A stretch of DNA of 21,079 nt from Chara braunii (taxonomy: Eukaryota > Streptophyta > Charophyceae > Charales > Characeae). Below, piece after piece: positions 1 to 8,241 of the stretch. The notes beneath the pieces are model-generated. The model was not told where the DNA came from. It worked only from the letters and a program-made list of their open reading frames with translations, and searched no databases. The stretch spans positions 431,484 to 452,562 of the forward strand of contig BFEA01000561.1 in the NCBI GenBank assembly GCA_003427395.1, read 5' to 3'. The position numbers and the translations under genes were made by a program. The first letter of the stretch is position 1. Each line of letters starts with the position of its first letter.

Positions 1-9
1 TCTCTCTCT

Positions 10-82
<73 letters not shown>
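1..82. repeat. (TC)n microsatellite with a C run, at the left edge
   Basis: Almost pure TC dinucleotide array with a 10-nt C run near its start. It begins at base 1, so its true length is unknown. The right end of the window is (GA)n, the complement, which suggests that assembly stopped at the same class of repeat on both sides. Confidence 0.97.
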
Positions 83-84
<2 letters not shown>

Positions 85-194
85 AACGACTTCAGAATGT
101 CTTTAGGCATTGGTTGAGGGCACGCCATGAGGATACTGGTGCCTACTTTTGAGAGCTCGATTGGCAAAGGGGACATGCCACGGCAGAGTTTTTT

Positions 195-458
195 TTGGTA
201 AAGAAATCTCACAATTGCCCTCAAGTGGGAATTCAGTTGCAGGATTGTCACTGCTGGAATGCTGACTGTGAACATCTCCAGCCCAGCTATAGGTCAGGCA
301 TCTTGCTGTGGACACACAAAGAGGGATTACAATGTAATAATAATGATGGTGACGGTGAAATTGAAGCTGATACTGTGAATGGAATAGCAGTGTTTGCATT
401 TCGGATGAGTAAGTGGTCGTGTGTGGTGTCCCTCCAGCTTGCAATAAACCAATTATAA
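195..458 (+). CDS. Possible exon of an unrecognised gene
   Basis: An open frame of 87 codons lies between two (TC)n arrays. It encodes a Cys/His-containing N-terminal part and an acidic Asn/Asp/Gly stretch in the middle. I recognise no domain. Two details fit an exon better than a chance ORF: a TTGCAG acceptor-like site near 237-242 and a GTAAGTGG donor-like motif near 408, so the exon could be about 243-407 and the ORF end at 458 could be irrelevant. The ORF is short, there is no homology evidence, and the opposite strand is also open over 103-480. Treat it as a weak candidate. Confidence 0.18.
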   Translation: MVKKSHNCPQVGIQLQDCHCWNADCEHLQPSYRSGILLWTHKEGLQCNNNDGDGEIEADTVNGIAVFAFRMSKWSCVVSLQLAINQL

Positions 459-509
459 TCATGTCATTCAAAAGCTTCATTCATGAGTGCATTTCATCAA
501 TTCATCACA

Positions 510-511
<2 letters not shown>

Positions 512-576
<65 letters not shown>
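512..576. repeat. (TC)n microsatellite
   Basis: Uninterrupted CT/TC array of about 65 nt. An ORF running through it (Leu-Ser repeats) is an artefact of the repeat. Confidence 0.98.
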
Positions 577-580
<4 letters not shown>

Positions 581-954
581 TTTATTTTTGGTTTTAAAGC
601 TCCGTTGAGAGCAACCAATTGTGTGAAAGCAATCGCTGGTATCTTCTTCGCTTATGATGTGAAAACTGTTACGATGTAAAAACTGTTCATAATGGCCTTA
701 GGATATACTCCTTCACACTTTGACTTTGAACAGACTCTGGGGGGCTTAGCTGATAATACATATCCTGGAAGCTGTGCCAGTGTGCTTGTTGTCAGGATGT
801 CACGACACGTGGAAAATGGTGGCAGCTGCCACACATGCCAAAGATAAGTTGTGGCTTGCTATACCTCTCACCTGAGGAGATTGCCGGGGCATTATAGCTG
901 TGTATTTGGTGCAACTTTCAGCCTAGATACGGTGATAATGTCAGGGCGCTATAG
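577..954. other. Stretch with no recognised feature
   Basis: Mixed-composition sequence with stops in all frames and only short chance ORFs. I see no repeat family, RNA or domain here. Confidence 0.5.
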
Positions 955-1149
955 TCGGGTGAAGATGGTAGGAATTATTACCTCTGCACAGAGTATGGAC
1001 AACATGCAGATGGGATAAGGGTATACGAGAAAACAACTGACAGACTTCGTGTGCACAATTCAACAGACTGCAGCCCACATGCAGACAGAAGAGGTATTGA
1101 GAATGGGACCAGGGGGGTGGTTACTAACGGCAGGACTCTCATAGGTTAG
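955..1149 (+). pseudogene. Unrecognised open stretch without a start codon
   Basis: After a TAG at 952-954 a 64-codon frame stays open to a TAG at 1147-1149. Its translation is rich in charged residues, Tyr, Cys and His (it contains NYYLCTEYGQHADG and RVHNSTDCSPHAD), which looks more protein-like than the noise around it. It has no ATG near its start, and the same frame is also readable just upstream of the stop. It could be an exon or part of a decayed gene or element. I cannot assign a family. Confidence 0.2.
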
Positions 1150-1179
1150 ACCTTGGCCTGGCCATTAGACACTGCCTGT

Positions 1180-1209
1180 GGTATGTTCACAGGTATGTTC
1201 ACAGGTATA
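1180..1209. repeat. 12-bp direct tandem repeat
   Basis: GGTATGTTCACA occurs twice in direct succession, followed by a partial third unit (GGTAT). Small slippage-type duplication. Confidence 0.85.
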
Positions 1210-1614
1210 GACGGCTAGAATCTGATGGGGGGTATCACGATCTGCCCGTGGCACTCAATTAGACCTGGCGTCCAAAGTGTTCATGTGAAAGGGCTCGTCC
1301 AGCACGTGCTTCAACTAGGGCTGAGTCTTTCTAGCCAGTGATGCTACCTGTGACTGCTGTTCATCGGGGCTATCCACGAAAAGTGGGGTAGATGAGGAGG
1401 AGGGAGCATTGGTCCGCGAAGGCGTCGTCATGGACGGCGGTGAGCGCCCTCGTAGGAATGGATTCCGGAGTAGGGGTGTGATCTACCTTGAATAGCAGGA
1501 GGTGGGTGGGTTTGCAGGTTTTGGGGCTGATGGGATCCTGCTGCGCGTGTGTTGGCTCTGCAACAAATAGCTAGACTAGCTTGACAAACTCTCCTGACAG
1601 TAAGCCCAATAAGA

Positions 1615-1752
1615 CATAAAAAAAAATAAAAAATAAAAAAATCAATGAATTGTTATTATTCTAATTTGTTTTATCTTGTAGACAAATCTTCTTTGTTTTT
1701 AATTAACCAAAATTTGCCACTAAGACATAAAAAATAAAAAAATAAAAAAAAC
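1615..1752. repeat. Duplicated A-rich tails (AAGACATAAAAAA...)
   Basis: Two A-rich blocks, each starting with TAAGACATAAAAAA and continuing as (TAAAAAA)-like sequence, lie about 110 bp apart around an AT-rich spacer. Such simple A-rich tails are typical of retroposon 3' ends, so they may be the tails of two LINE or SINE insertions facing right. The bodies that belonged to them are not recognisable upstream. The stretch from 1210 to 1614 holds nothing I can identify. Confidence 0.45.
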
Positions 1753-2985
1753 ATTAGGTTGGGTTGGACTGAACAGCAGCCGGAATAAATCTAGCAGGAC
1801 AGATCTTTTCGATGCACCTGATTAGGACATGGAGGAAACCCCGGTTAGGGTACCTGGAATCATGCTGACAGCACTAGGGCAGCCTGCATCTAGGTAAGCC
1901 TGCATTGAACGACGAGTGAATACTGAAATCCGCTTTAGAAAAGTTAGCCCGCTGGAAGGACCAACAGACCTCCCTAATCAGTAGGGCGCTGGCGATTAAC
2001 AGTGTGGTATTGGCGGCCCTTTGGTATAAATCCGCAATCTGGGCTCTCAGTAAGGAAGCCATCCGATCACTGAAGTGTCAGGTAACAGCCCTGCTGTGGC
2101 GAGGCAATGGTGAGCTCACGAACGTCACTAGCAGGGTAGCTTGGTCATCAATGGGGTGCTGGGGATTCTTGACCCGGAAACATAGGTCACATCTATAATG
2201 GTGCAATGGGTTAAGAGGCTGCTCTTCGCACAACATCTCCCATGGTACGCCCTGGCACTAGAACAGATTGCCAGACCTGCCCTACAAGCACCACATGATG
2301 TTCACCCACTGACCTGGTTGGAAAACTGCTTCTTGATGGTGCCACGACGCACGCGGGGCAGTTGTGAACCGAACAGAGGAATTATCCGAAAGGACTTGGT
2401 TCGGGACTACTTCTGGGCCAGGATTCTAAGAGCCTGGCGCCAACTCCCTCTTTCTGACAACCCCACTCCGACTAGGTGGGAGGAAGTGATGCGCTAACCC
2501 CTTTTTGGAAACAGGAGGATTATTGAACAATGCAGCAGGGTGTATTGCAGTTCGGTTGCCCTGTGGTGTAGCTGGGTCAGAAAAGGTGTTATTAGAATAA
2601 AGGACATTTGGAACTTAGAGACAAGGGATTGGAAGGCCTTTTTCATATAGGCAAGGATAATGTCCTCACCCGGTACTCCCTAGAAGTGACGAGATGGGGA
2701 AAAATAAGGAACTACAAATTATTTGTGTGCTATCGGGACAAGGATGTATGGAGTGAATATCAGCTCCAAGGATGGCAGTGGTCACACCCACGAAAAAGCA
2801 GATCTCAGGGGAAGACAAAGTTGCATAACCTAAAGGTGAAGGTAACGTACCGCCTGTTGCTACCTAAAGTAAACACTAAAGATAAGGTGAAGGATAGATG
2901 GAGATCCCAATTAAATGTAAGGGTTGAGGTGGTCCGTCCTATTCGATGATTCACTGCCACTAGATCTAGGCCAGCAAAGATGACC

Positions 2986-3153
2986 TCGTTGCAGTGGCAG
3001 ATAGAACATCGTTGCTTACCCACCAACGACTAGTTGATAGATTGTTCCCATCTCGAATAGAGAGGGCATGTGCTACCTTGGTGCAAATCGTGCTACACTA
3101 TATTCCCCTCCTGCGTAATCCCGGAAACTATAGAACACATATTCATGTAATGT
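2986..3153 (+). pseudogene. zf-RVT zinc-finger segment of the LINE relic
   Basis: The translation reads LQWQIEHRCLPTND in one frame and RLVDRLFPSRIERACATL one frame over. It then returns to a frame containing CVIPETIEHIF and a final Cys after a TAA. This is the usual order of the RT-associated zinc-binding domain of plant LINEs (aromatic/Trp start, LPT, Cys, E-x2-EHxF, final Cys). One frameshift pair and one stop disrupt it. Confidence 0.8.
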
Positions 3154-3530
3154 GAGGGAGTAGTCCTCACATGGCGATGGTGGGATAGAATCTTGTCCCG
3201 GTTGGACATTGGGTCCAAATGGCCTTGGGACTGGAGAGCCATACTATGCGAGACATGGACCTCCCCTACGGAGAGCTGTCATATGGGCCCTCTGGAGGAA
3301 AGGTTGTATACATGCCATAGAGGGAACCCGCATAGCGGAGGGAGAGGTGACAGATATGATAAACAATATGTCCAACAAGAACTAACGGTACAGTGGCAAA
3401 AAATGAAGAATTAATTGGCCATGTTTCACTCGTCAAAGATATAATACAAACAATTCAGCAATTCTCAAGGGACTGGTTGGGCAGCGAGAATGGGGGCTGG
3501 ATTGCCTCTGTCAGATGGGAAGGCAGGCCT

Positions 3531-3569
3531 ACCCAGCGAGGCCACCAGCTACCCAGCAAGGCCACCAGG
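3531..3569. repeat. 20-bp tandem duplication inside the LINE tail
   Basis: ACCCAGCRAGGCCACCAG occurs at 3531 and again at 3551. The duplication sits where the two LINE tails lose alignment, so it probably arose in this copy after insertion. Confidence 0.8.
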
Positions 3570-3965
3570 AAGAGTTCAGAAACAACTACCGTATTTGTTT
3601 CAAAGACCCGACAGTGGTGGGCAAGGAGTTCCCGCTGCGACCATCCATAGAATTTCCCGACTCCTTCCCGCCCCAACAGCTAGCAATGGTGGACCTGCAA
3701 TGGTATGGAACCGACTGTTCAGTCTGAGCGAGGTCAGAGCACATATAACGGATATAAGAAGCGCAACAATTTTAGCCTCACAGAGCATAGTTCAGACATA
3801 ATTCACCTTACTACCTTAGGTAGCCACATCAGCAGTTCTGGCACAAAGAAGAAAATCTGACAGTCAAGGAACTGAGAGGAACTGACTGCATGAAGCAAAA
3901 CGTGTCAAGCTTCAAGAAATAGAGTAAACGAAACCCTGACTACACAGGCTAACTTAGGCAGGGGT

Positions 3966-3984
3966 GAAGGATGGTACATCCTTC
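3966..3984. other. Perfect 8-bp hairpin with a 3-nt loop
   Basis: GAAGGATG, GTA, CATCCTTC. It lies between the two LINE relics. No T run follows it and I assign no function. Confidence 0.7.
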
Positions 3985-4039
3985 CTAATGGAAGTAATCA
4001 ATGTCGTCCTTCGGGCCTCCACACCAGAAGGGGGAGGAG

Positions 4040-4330
4040 CGTGAGTGCGTCCTCAATGTATTTTCTTTGACTTGCCGGTGGAATAGGAACTGGACTGACA
4101 CTCCCCAGAATGGACAAGGAGCCGGAACCCTGAGGTTTTGTTTAAAAAACTCCCCCTCCCTGACAAGAGCACACTTCCCTAGAGCAGCATAGGTTGGCCC
4201 TTCCCCGGAAAATCAGACAGAGCACCTCTTCCTTCAATGCTCGCCTGTGGGTTCTTACCAGGAGATGGTTGGACAGGATGTGCAGGCACATTGGAGTGGG
4301 CATGAGCTGGCCATGTAGTGGAGGGTAGTA
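4040..4330 (+). pseudogene. Second LINE relic: RT zinc-finger fragment
   Basis: One frame through an internal TAG encodes, at 4208-4240, ENQTEHLFLQC. This is the E-x3-EHLF-x2-C signature of the LINE RT zinc finger, with the H-x4-C spacing seen in the fragment at 3112-3153. After a frameshift, RWLDRMCRHIG follows, which fits the Trp-rich region that normally comes after this finger. Upstream, 4060-4190 is open (WNRNWTDTPQNGQG...). The fragment is short, and its sequence differs enough from the first relic to be another element or subfamily. The call rests on one compact motif plus its context. Confidence 0.5.
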
Positions 4331-4457
4331 TTGTGTGATGAATACATTTGCCCCAGCCCTGCGTCTTCACCTCCAATATATTCGGCCTCTGGGCACTTTG
4401 GTCGAAGAGATGCACTCACGTGAAGGAAGGGATGAGAATAGAGGGGAGGAAGGTACT

Positions 4458-4676
4458 CCGCCCAGGCAAACTTTTGAGGCTAAAATGAGTCATTCCTAAA
4501 AGTTAGGGGACTCGCCCCAGGGCGGTCCAGGGGGCAGGCGGAATTTTTTTTTCTGTCCCATGGAGCACCAGTGCCAACCCTGATGCGTGGGACATACTTT
4601 TTTTCTTGCCCGCCCCCAGGCCCACCCTGACTCTTTGGAATGAGTCATTTTGGCCTTAAAAGTTTGCCGGGCCGGT
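4458..4676. mobile_element. Fold-back element, about 39-bp well-matched terminal inverted repeats
   Basis: The outer arms 4458-4496 and 4637-4675 are reverse complements at about 34 of 39 positions (both contain ATGAGTCATT next to AAAA or TTTT). Weaker pairing continues inward through C-rich and G-rich tracts to a central perfect 7-bp stem, TGTCCCA (4554-4560) with TGGGACA (4588-4594), around a 27-nt loop. GTACT occurs at 4453-4457 directly before the left arm and at 4677-4681 directly after the right arm, so a 5-bp target duplication is possible. It has no coding capacity. It looks like a MITE or fold-back element of unknown superfamily. Confidence 0.65.
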
Positions 4677-4696
4677 GTACTTGTGGCTTAAGGCAA

Positions 4697-4854
4697 TTAA
4701 ACCACCAGTACTTGGCCCAGCTATCGGTTGCGGGAAAAATAGAGTAGAAACATTTATAGTCGGATGAATTTGGGCGCTCCTGTAGTGGCCCGTACGTTTC
4801 CTAAAATTGTGGCTTGTTAATGGGCACAACTGTAGGAAGTACCGGTGGTTTAAG
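4697..4854 (+). mobile_element. MITE-like element, copy A (TTAAACCACCAGTACTT ends)
   Basis: A segment of about 158 bp starts with TTAAACCACCAGTACTT and ends with AAGTACCGGTGGTTTAA, nearly perfect terminal inverted repeats with TTAA at both edges. Its interior is about 85% identical to the reverse complement of 4914-5058, apart from about 9 extra bases near 4810-4825. TTAA edges recall piggyBac-type insertion, but TAA/TTA duplications of Harbinger-type elements would look similar, so I leave the superfamily open. No ORF. Confidence 0.65.
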
Positions 4855-4913
4855 TTGCAAATTCAAACAGAATTATCTGCTAGATGGTCTACAGTTAAAG
4901 CACACCTAGATCG

Positions 4914-5060
4914 CTTAAACCACCAGTGCTTCCTAGAGTCGTGCCCCATGATTTAAGGAAACGTACGGGCTACTACAGGAGCGCCCAAAATTCATCCGAC
5001 TAGAAACGTTTCTACTCTATTTTTTCCGCAGCTGATAGCTGGGTCAAGTACTGGTGGCAC
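4914..5060 (-). mobile_element. MITE-like element, copy B, inverted relative to copy A
   Basis: Reverse complement of copy A, separated from it by a 59-bp AT-rich spacer (4855-4913). It opens with CTTAAACCACCAGTGCTT. Its far end, CAAGTACTGGTG, is followed at once by CACCAGTACTTTG, making a local palindrome at about 5045-5070. The A/B pair could extrude as a cruciform with arms of about 145 bp, and a transcript would form long double-stranded RNA. Confidence 0.65.
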
Positions 5061-5075
5061 CAGTACTTTGACCCT

Positions 5076-5630
5076 GCCCATGCCGAGCCAGGAAACGCCC
5101 ACAAGTGGTTAACAGGGACTCCCACTTTATGGTCTCCATTCTACGAATTGGTGGCAAGATTGGTTAAAATGACCCTTGTGTTTTGTTATTATGGCATGAC
5201 AAAGTGTCTGGAATTTTGGGCCTTTGTTAACTTGCTCTCAAGTTCATGAGGGTGACTGGTAGCATTGTGTGGAGAACCGCCAGTGTGACAAAAATGGAAA
5301 ATGTGTGGATGCAACTTATCTCGCGGTCGGAACGATATTTTTCATTCTTTTATATTTTTCCTGCAAAGATCAGAACCAAATCTACGAGCCCTGCAATTTT
5401 AAGATTTTTCAACTCTTTCTTCTGACCGTGAAAAATCACTAGAGTTGAAGAAAGGAGCTTAGATTATTGCGTTGGCGAACTTGGCCCGCACATGGCCGTG
5501 GAAAGATGAAAACTGCGCTACATCAGCGCGACAATTTATTTCGCGGTTGATTATTTTTTCTTTTCTCAAAATCAGGTAGTTGGGTCTCTGGCACAAGGTG
5601 ATAAGCACGTAGGAGAACCTGTCTTGTGGA
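5076..5630. other. AT-rich stretch with no recognised feature
   Basis: No ORF with protein-like character. It has one short inverted pair (TTCAACTC near 5410, GAGTTGAA near 5443). A T-rich run at 5547-5566 lies about 70 bp upstream of the first structured repeat, and a 6-bp pair CACAAG (5592) / CTTGTG (5623) lies between them. Confidence 0.4.
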
Positions 5631-5631
5631 T

Positions 5632-5690
5632 TGCTCCGTTCCATTGATGGGGAGCTGCACCTGCTGGAAACCGGTTCCAGCGCCCCTTAC
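5632..5690 (+). repeat. Structured two-hairpin repeat, copy a
   Basis: GCTCC and GGAGC flank a 12-13-nt loop (hairpin 1), then GCTGGA-AACCGGT-TCCAGC (hairpin 2, 5663-5681), then GCCCC. About 55 bp match the copies at 6033, 15842 (minus), 18401 and 19692. The 3' arm of hairpin 2 is also the left edge of a 72-bp tandem duplication. In one frame the copy reads SIDGELHLLETGSSAP. Confidence 0.75.
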
Positions 5691-5821
5691 ATGGAGGTGT
5701 GAGATTCAGTGAAAGGAACATTAGCACGGGGCATTGATTACTCTCTGATCAGCGCCCCTTACATGGAGGTGTGAGATTCAGTGAAAGGAACATCAGCACG
5801 GGGCATTGATTACTCTCTGAT
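5678..5821. repeat. 72-bp tandem duplication, two units
   Basis: 5678-5749 and 5750-5821 are identical except for one base (TTAGCACG versus TCAGCACG), so the duplication is recent compared with the other repeats here. The unit contains GCATTGATTACTCTCTGATCAG, and a diverged version of part of it also lies downstream of copy g (near 18520). The unit is therefore part of the dispersed repeat body. Confidence 0.95.
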
Positions 5822-6032
5822 CAGGGAAGGATTGATCCCGCTCTGCACATTTGATCAAACACTCCGCCGTATTAGAGTTATCACCAAAGGTTGAATCCAG
5901 GAGAATGAAGGATACGGGGAGCGATAGCTAGGCAGAGGAGAACAATCACACTCCTTTTTTTTTTCCTTTCTTTTTAAAGCAGAAGCATCCTATTAAATCT
6001 TTGCCATCCCGTGATGGTAAGAGACTGTGGAT

Positions 6033-6185
6033 GTCTCCATTCCATTGGTGGGGAGCTGCACCTGCTGGAAATTGGGTCCAGCATCCCATTTGATGAATAC
6101 AACAGACAGGAGTTGGCAGGGAGCATTGCCCAGCTCTGTAACCGCACTAGATACAAGCAAACCCTTAGACGTGGCAGGTAAGCGT
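6033..6185 (+). repeat. Structured two-hairpin repeat, copy b, with an open 3' body
   Basis: CTCC...GGAG hairpin followed by GCTGGA-AATTGGG-TCCAGC (6064-6082) and ATCCCATT. A T-rich run (5955-5977) lies about 55 bp upstream and a small CCATC/GATGG stem (about 6004-6016) lies between. One frame stays open through the repeat to a TAA at about 6181. It reads SIGGELHLLEIGSSIP, then an Arg/Gln-rich tail. The body after the hairpin shares GAATACA and nearby blocks with copy g. Confidence 0.7.
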
Positions 6186-6248
6186 TGGTCGGAAACTTGC
6201 CTCCGTTGGCCAGTGAATTTGACACTGCAACAATCCCAAGAGAGAGCA

Positions 6249-6566
6249 CTAGTTAGCGGAGACCATCAACCCCACCCCACCATCCCACGGGAACGAGCCA
6301 CCCCCTCCTCGTTCATTGACCCTGCCCTTGCCTCCACTCCCACTCTGTATAATCACATCATGTGTGGCAGGTGCAAAGAGGCAGGCGAGAAGCTCAGTAA
6401 AATTGAACCCCAAGCACCATCGCCCTCCCTTCGACCCTGTGGCGGTTTCGAAAGCATTTGAGAGACTCCCCTGTAAGGGAAGGGCCGGAGGGCGACGAGT
6501 GGCTCTTGCTGTGGTCCCCGGTGACATCATAGGTATTGTTGACATTTCAGCAGCTGCAGTCATCAT
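6249..6566 (-). CDS. Possible continuation of the Thr-rich protein in another frame
   Basis: A 105-codon minus frame overlaps the 3' end of the Thr-rich ORF (6547-7014) by 20 bases. Its first part (SPGTTARATRRPPALPLQG) keeps the Ser/Thr/Pro-rich character of that ORF, so a frameshift or a small intron near 6550 may split one protein in two. The distal part turns Gly-rich and may be noise. The plus strand over 6027-6461 and 6316-6648 is also open, which lowers confidence. Confidence 0.22.
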   Translation of the reverse strand: MMTAAAEMSTIPMMSPGTTARATRRPPALPLQGSLSNAFETATGSKGGRWCLGFNFTELLACLFAPATHDVIIQSGSGGKGRVNERGGGGSFPWDGGVGLMVSAN

Positions 6567-7029
6567 CGATAGAATTGTAGATGTTGTTGAAGTCTTTTGT
6601 TGTTTTGACTGGCATCATTGTAGATGTCATCTTTGTAATCCTCGTTGACGTTATTGATGTTGTTGGTGTTGTCGAGGTTTCTGTTGTTGTTGTGTAGGTG
6701 GTTTGCATGATAGCTGTTGTTGTTGTTTGTTGCGCATCGTTCTCCACATCATGCGCAGATGCAGCCCCGATTGTGCGCTTCATCCATTCCTCACACAAAT
6801 CGCTCCCTCTTTTGTAGTCAGCATAGCAATCATCCATCAGGAAGTCGGTGAGTCTCCAGTTGAGGCGGTCTTCCAAGTGTGGGGCGCACCCGTCCTCTAG
6901 TTCCCAGATGATCTCCGTCATCCTCTGCCGCTTGTCCTCCAGCCATGTGGTCAGTGAAGTCCTCCCCCTTGCGACTTTAGACTGAGCATAGGGTGTCAGG
7001 GATAGAAGGCCCACAATCCCCCTTAGCCG
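6547..7029 (-). CDS. Unrecognised Thr-rich protein or exon
   Basis: The most protein-like unknown frame in the window, open for about 160 codons. The first 90 residues after the open start are charged, Trp-rich and probably helical (TTWLEDKRQRMTEIIWELED, then LNWRLTDFLMDDCYADYKRG and CEEWMKRTIG). The last 60 are a low-complexity Thr-rich tail ending in IDDDCSC and a stop. There is no in-frame ATG at the start. The first internal Met is at about residue 32, so it is either an internal or 3' exon (TGCTCAG acceptor-like site near 6985-6995 on the minus strand) or a fragment. It abuts the end of the LINE endonuclease relic on the same strand, but its sequence is not like the usual endonuclease-RT linker. 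I cannot name a family. Confidence 0.4.
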   Translation of the reverse strand, partial: RLRGIVGLLSLTPYAQSKVARGRTSLTTWLEDKRQRMTEIIWELEDGCAPHLEDRLNWRLTDFLMDDCYADYKRGSDLCEEWMKRTIGAASAHDVENDAQQTTTTAIMQTTYTTTTETSTTPTTSITSTRITKMTSTMMPVKTTKDFNNIYNSIDDDCSC

Positions 7030-7044
7030 GTGTCAAACCACGCA

Positions 7045-7775
7045 CATTGCATGATCAAGACCTGGGAGTGGGCTTTTGGGAAAGATTTCAGCTACTTGAA
7101 GTGCACCCTCTTATCCTTCCGATACAAGTATCAAATCAATACGGGGTTTTGTGCTTCCCTTACATTGACTTTTCCTGAAACAGCAGTACTTGCGTTGGGT
7201 GGGATTGACTCCTCTAAACTTCTGAAGGGGTCAAAGAAATTTAACAATTAGGCCAAATTAGCTATAATTAACTCGTCTGTCTCAACATGTGCTGGACAAA
7301 GAGCGAGAATATGCCATCGATCTAGGTGCTGGTCCGGGGCTGTGTTAAAGTCCCCTGCAATAATGATTGGGATGTCAACTGGGATAATACCTTCAAGGAA
7401 GCGTTGTCGTTGACCTACATCGTTGTGTCCGTACACACGTAAGATATCGACTGTCTTGAGTTCCATCATGGCTAATGTTTTATGCCCTCTACTTTATCCA
7501 TCACCCAATAGACCGGTTCCACCTTGGAGTTTGGAGAAATCCAAATTGTCACCCCCGCACTCCCTGGACCGGGTGCATGAGCCCTAAGGCCATATGCGGC
7601 CATATTTCTTTGTGGTAATGTTGGTGTGGGTTTGTGCCCATGAGGTGTGTTTGTTGAATACAGATAACATCGGGCCCTTCCTTCCCATCTACACCTTTGA
7701 GTTAGTCACATATAGCCTATTGTTTTTTATGTTTAGCCAATACTAAGCCGTTCACATTTAAGGATCTCAAATCTA
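7045..7775 (-). pseudogene. LINE APE-type endonuclease domain, broken
   Basis: Reading the minus strand, the landmarks of the apurinic-like endonuclease of plant LINEs occur in order: SLNVNGL (7744-7768), DVICIQQTH (about 7645-7671), GVTIWISPNSKV (about 7540-7575), YGHNDVGQRQRFLEG then IIIAGDFN (7344-7358), DPFRSL (about 7220-7237), RIDLILVS (7120-7150) and LDHAM near 7046-7060. In the intact enzyme these build the metal-dependent nuclease that makes the priming nick. Here the catalytic Glu of IQETH is Gln and the SDH motif reads LDH. There are several frameshifts and stops, so it is dead. It lies opposite in strand to the RT fragment at 1890-3727 and is therefore not part of that element. 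Confidence 0.85.
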
Positions 7776-7971
7776 AACCTCCATTACGTCTGAGAAGTCT
7801 CCATGTTTTGTCCTTATTGTACCTTCCAAAACCCTTTGAGTTAGTCACATATAGCCTATTGTTTTTTGTGTTTAGCGGATACTAAGCTGTTCACATTTAA
7901 GGATCTCAAATCTGAACCTCCATTACGTCTGAGAAGTCTCAATGTTTTGACCTTATTGTACCTTCCATAAC
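7694..7971. repeat. 139-bp tandem duplication of the endonuclease start
   Basis: 7694-7832 and 7833-7971 match with about eight substitutions (about 94%). Each unit contains the minus-strand SLNVNGL block, so the first conserved motif of the endonuclease occurs twice. Divergence is greater than in the 72-bp duplication at 5678, so this is an older event. Confidence 0.93.
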
Positions 7972-8028
7972 CCTTCGATCATGTCCACAAACAGGTCATA
8001 CTTCTACTGATGCAAAAGGGACGTTCAT

Positions 8029-8241
8029 TCAGAATGAATATGAAAATGAAGTGAAGGCGAGAACGTTAACCGACTGGAGTACTTCGCGTTCATGATCAAC
8101 GGGGACACAGTTAATCTCCCAGTTACACGCTTCTTCCAAGTGGAAGATTTTACCAAGAAGCGAACCGATTATGTTGATTGAGAGCGCATAGATTGTCTCC
8201 AGAAAAATTTTGAGCATAGGAGAAACAAAAGGAGGCCGCAT
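8029..8241 (-). pseudogene. Possible LINE ORF1 or upstream relic
   Basis: A 70-codon minus frame upstream of the endonuclease reads IYALSINIIGSLLGKIFHLEE... and CVPVDHEREVLQSVNVLAF. The IGSLLGK segment resembles the 'iG..lGk' core seen in RRM-like ORF1 proteins of plant LINEs, and the position 5' of the endonuclease fits. The resemblance is weak and the frame is short. Confidence 0.3.

Larger units (their letters stand above)
1890..3727 (+). pseudogene. 5'-truncated, broken LINE ORF2: post-RT region, RT zinc finger and C-terminal tail
   Basis: Remains of a non-LTR retrotransposon polyprotein whose intact form nicks target DNA and copies element RNA into it. In order: (1) about 1930-2180, the post-catalytic RT region, including LARWKDQQTSL, LAINSVVLAALWY and VTALLWRG, typical of the thumb and connection of plant LINEs; (2) 2198-2497, the continuation in another frame; (3) 2608-2949, a Lys/Arg-rich linker; (4) 2986-3153, a zf-RVT-like finger with LQWQIEHRCLPTND, a frameshift, then C-x8-H-x4-C in which one spacer codon is TAA; (5) 3190-3727, a C-terminal tail with WPWDWRAIL and then AVIWALW (other frame), ending in LAMVDLQWYGTD at a TGA. 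At least five frame changes or stops make it inactive. The catalytic RT part and the endonuclease are missing, as expected from 5' truncation. The tail matches the copy at 16920-17350. Confidence 0.88.

Noticed and set aside
413-679. ORF with a long Leu-Ser repeat
   Set aside because: Produced entirely by translating the (TC)n array at 512-576. The same applies to the ORFs over 11316-11729.
5632-5690. Helitron 3' end
   Set aside because: A hairpin near an element end fits Helitrons, but no CTRR terminus follows at the expected distance in any copy and no TC start or A/T target was seen.
1890-7775. One single LINE spanning endonuclease and RT fragments
   Set aside because: The RT and zinc-finger part is on the plus strand and the endonuclease on the minus strand, with MITEs between. 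They must be separate insertions.
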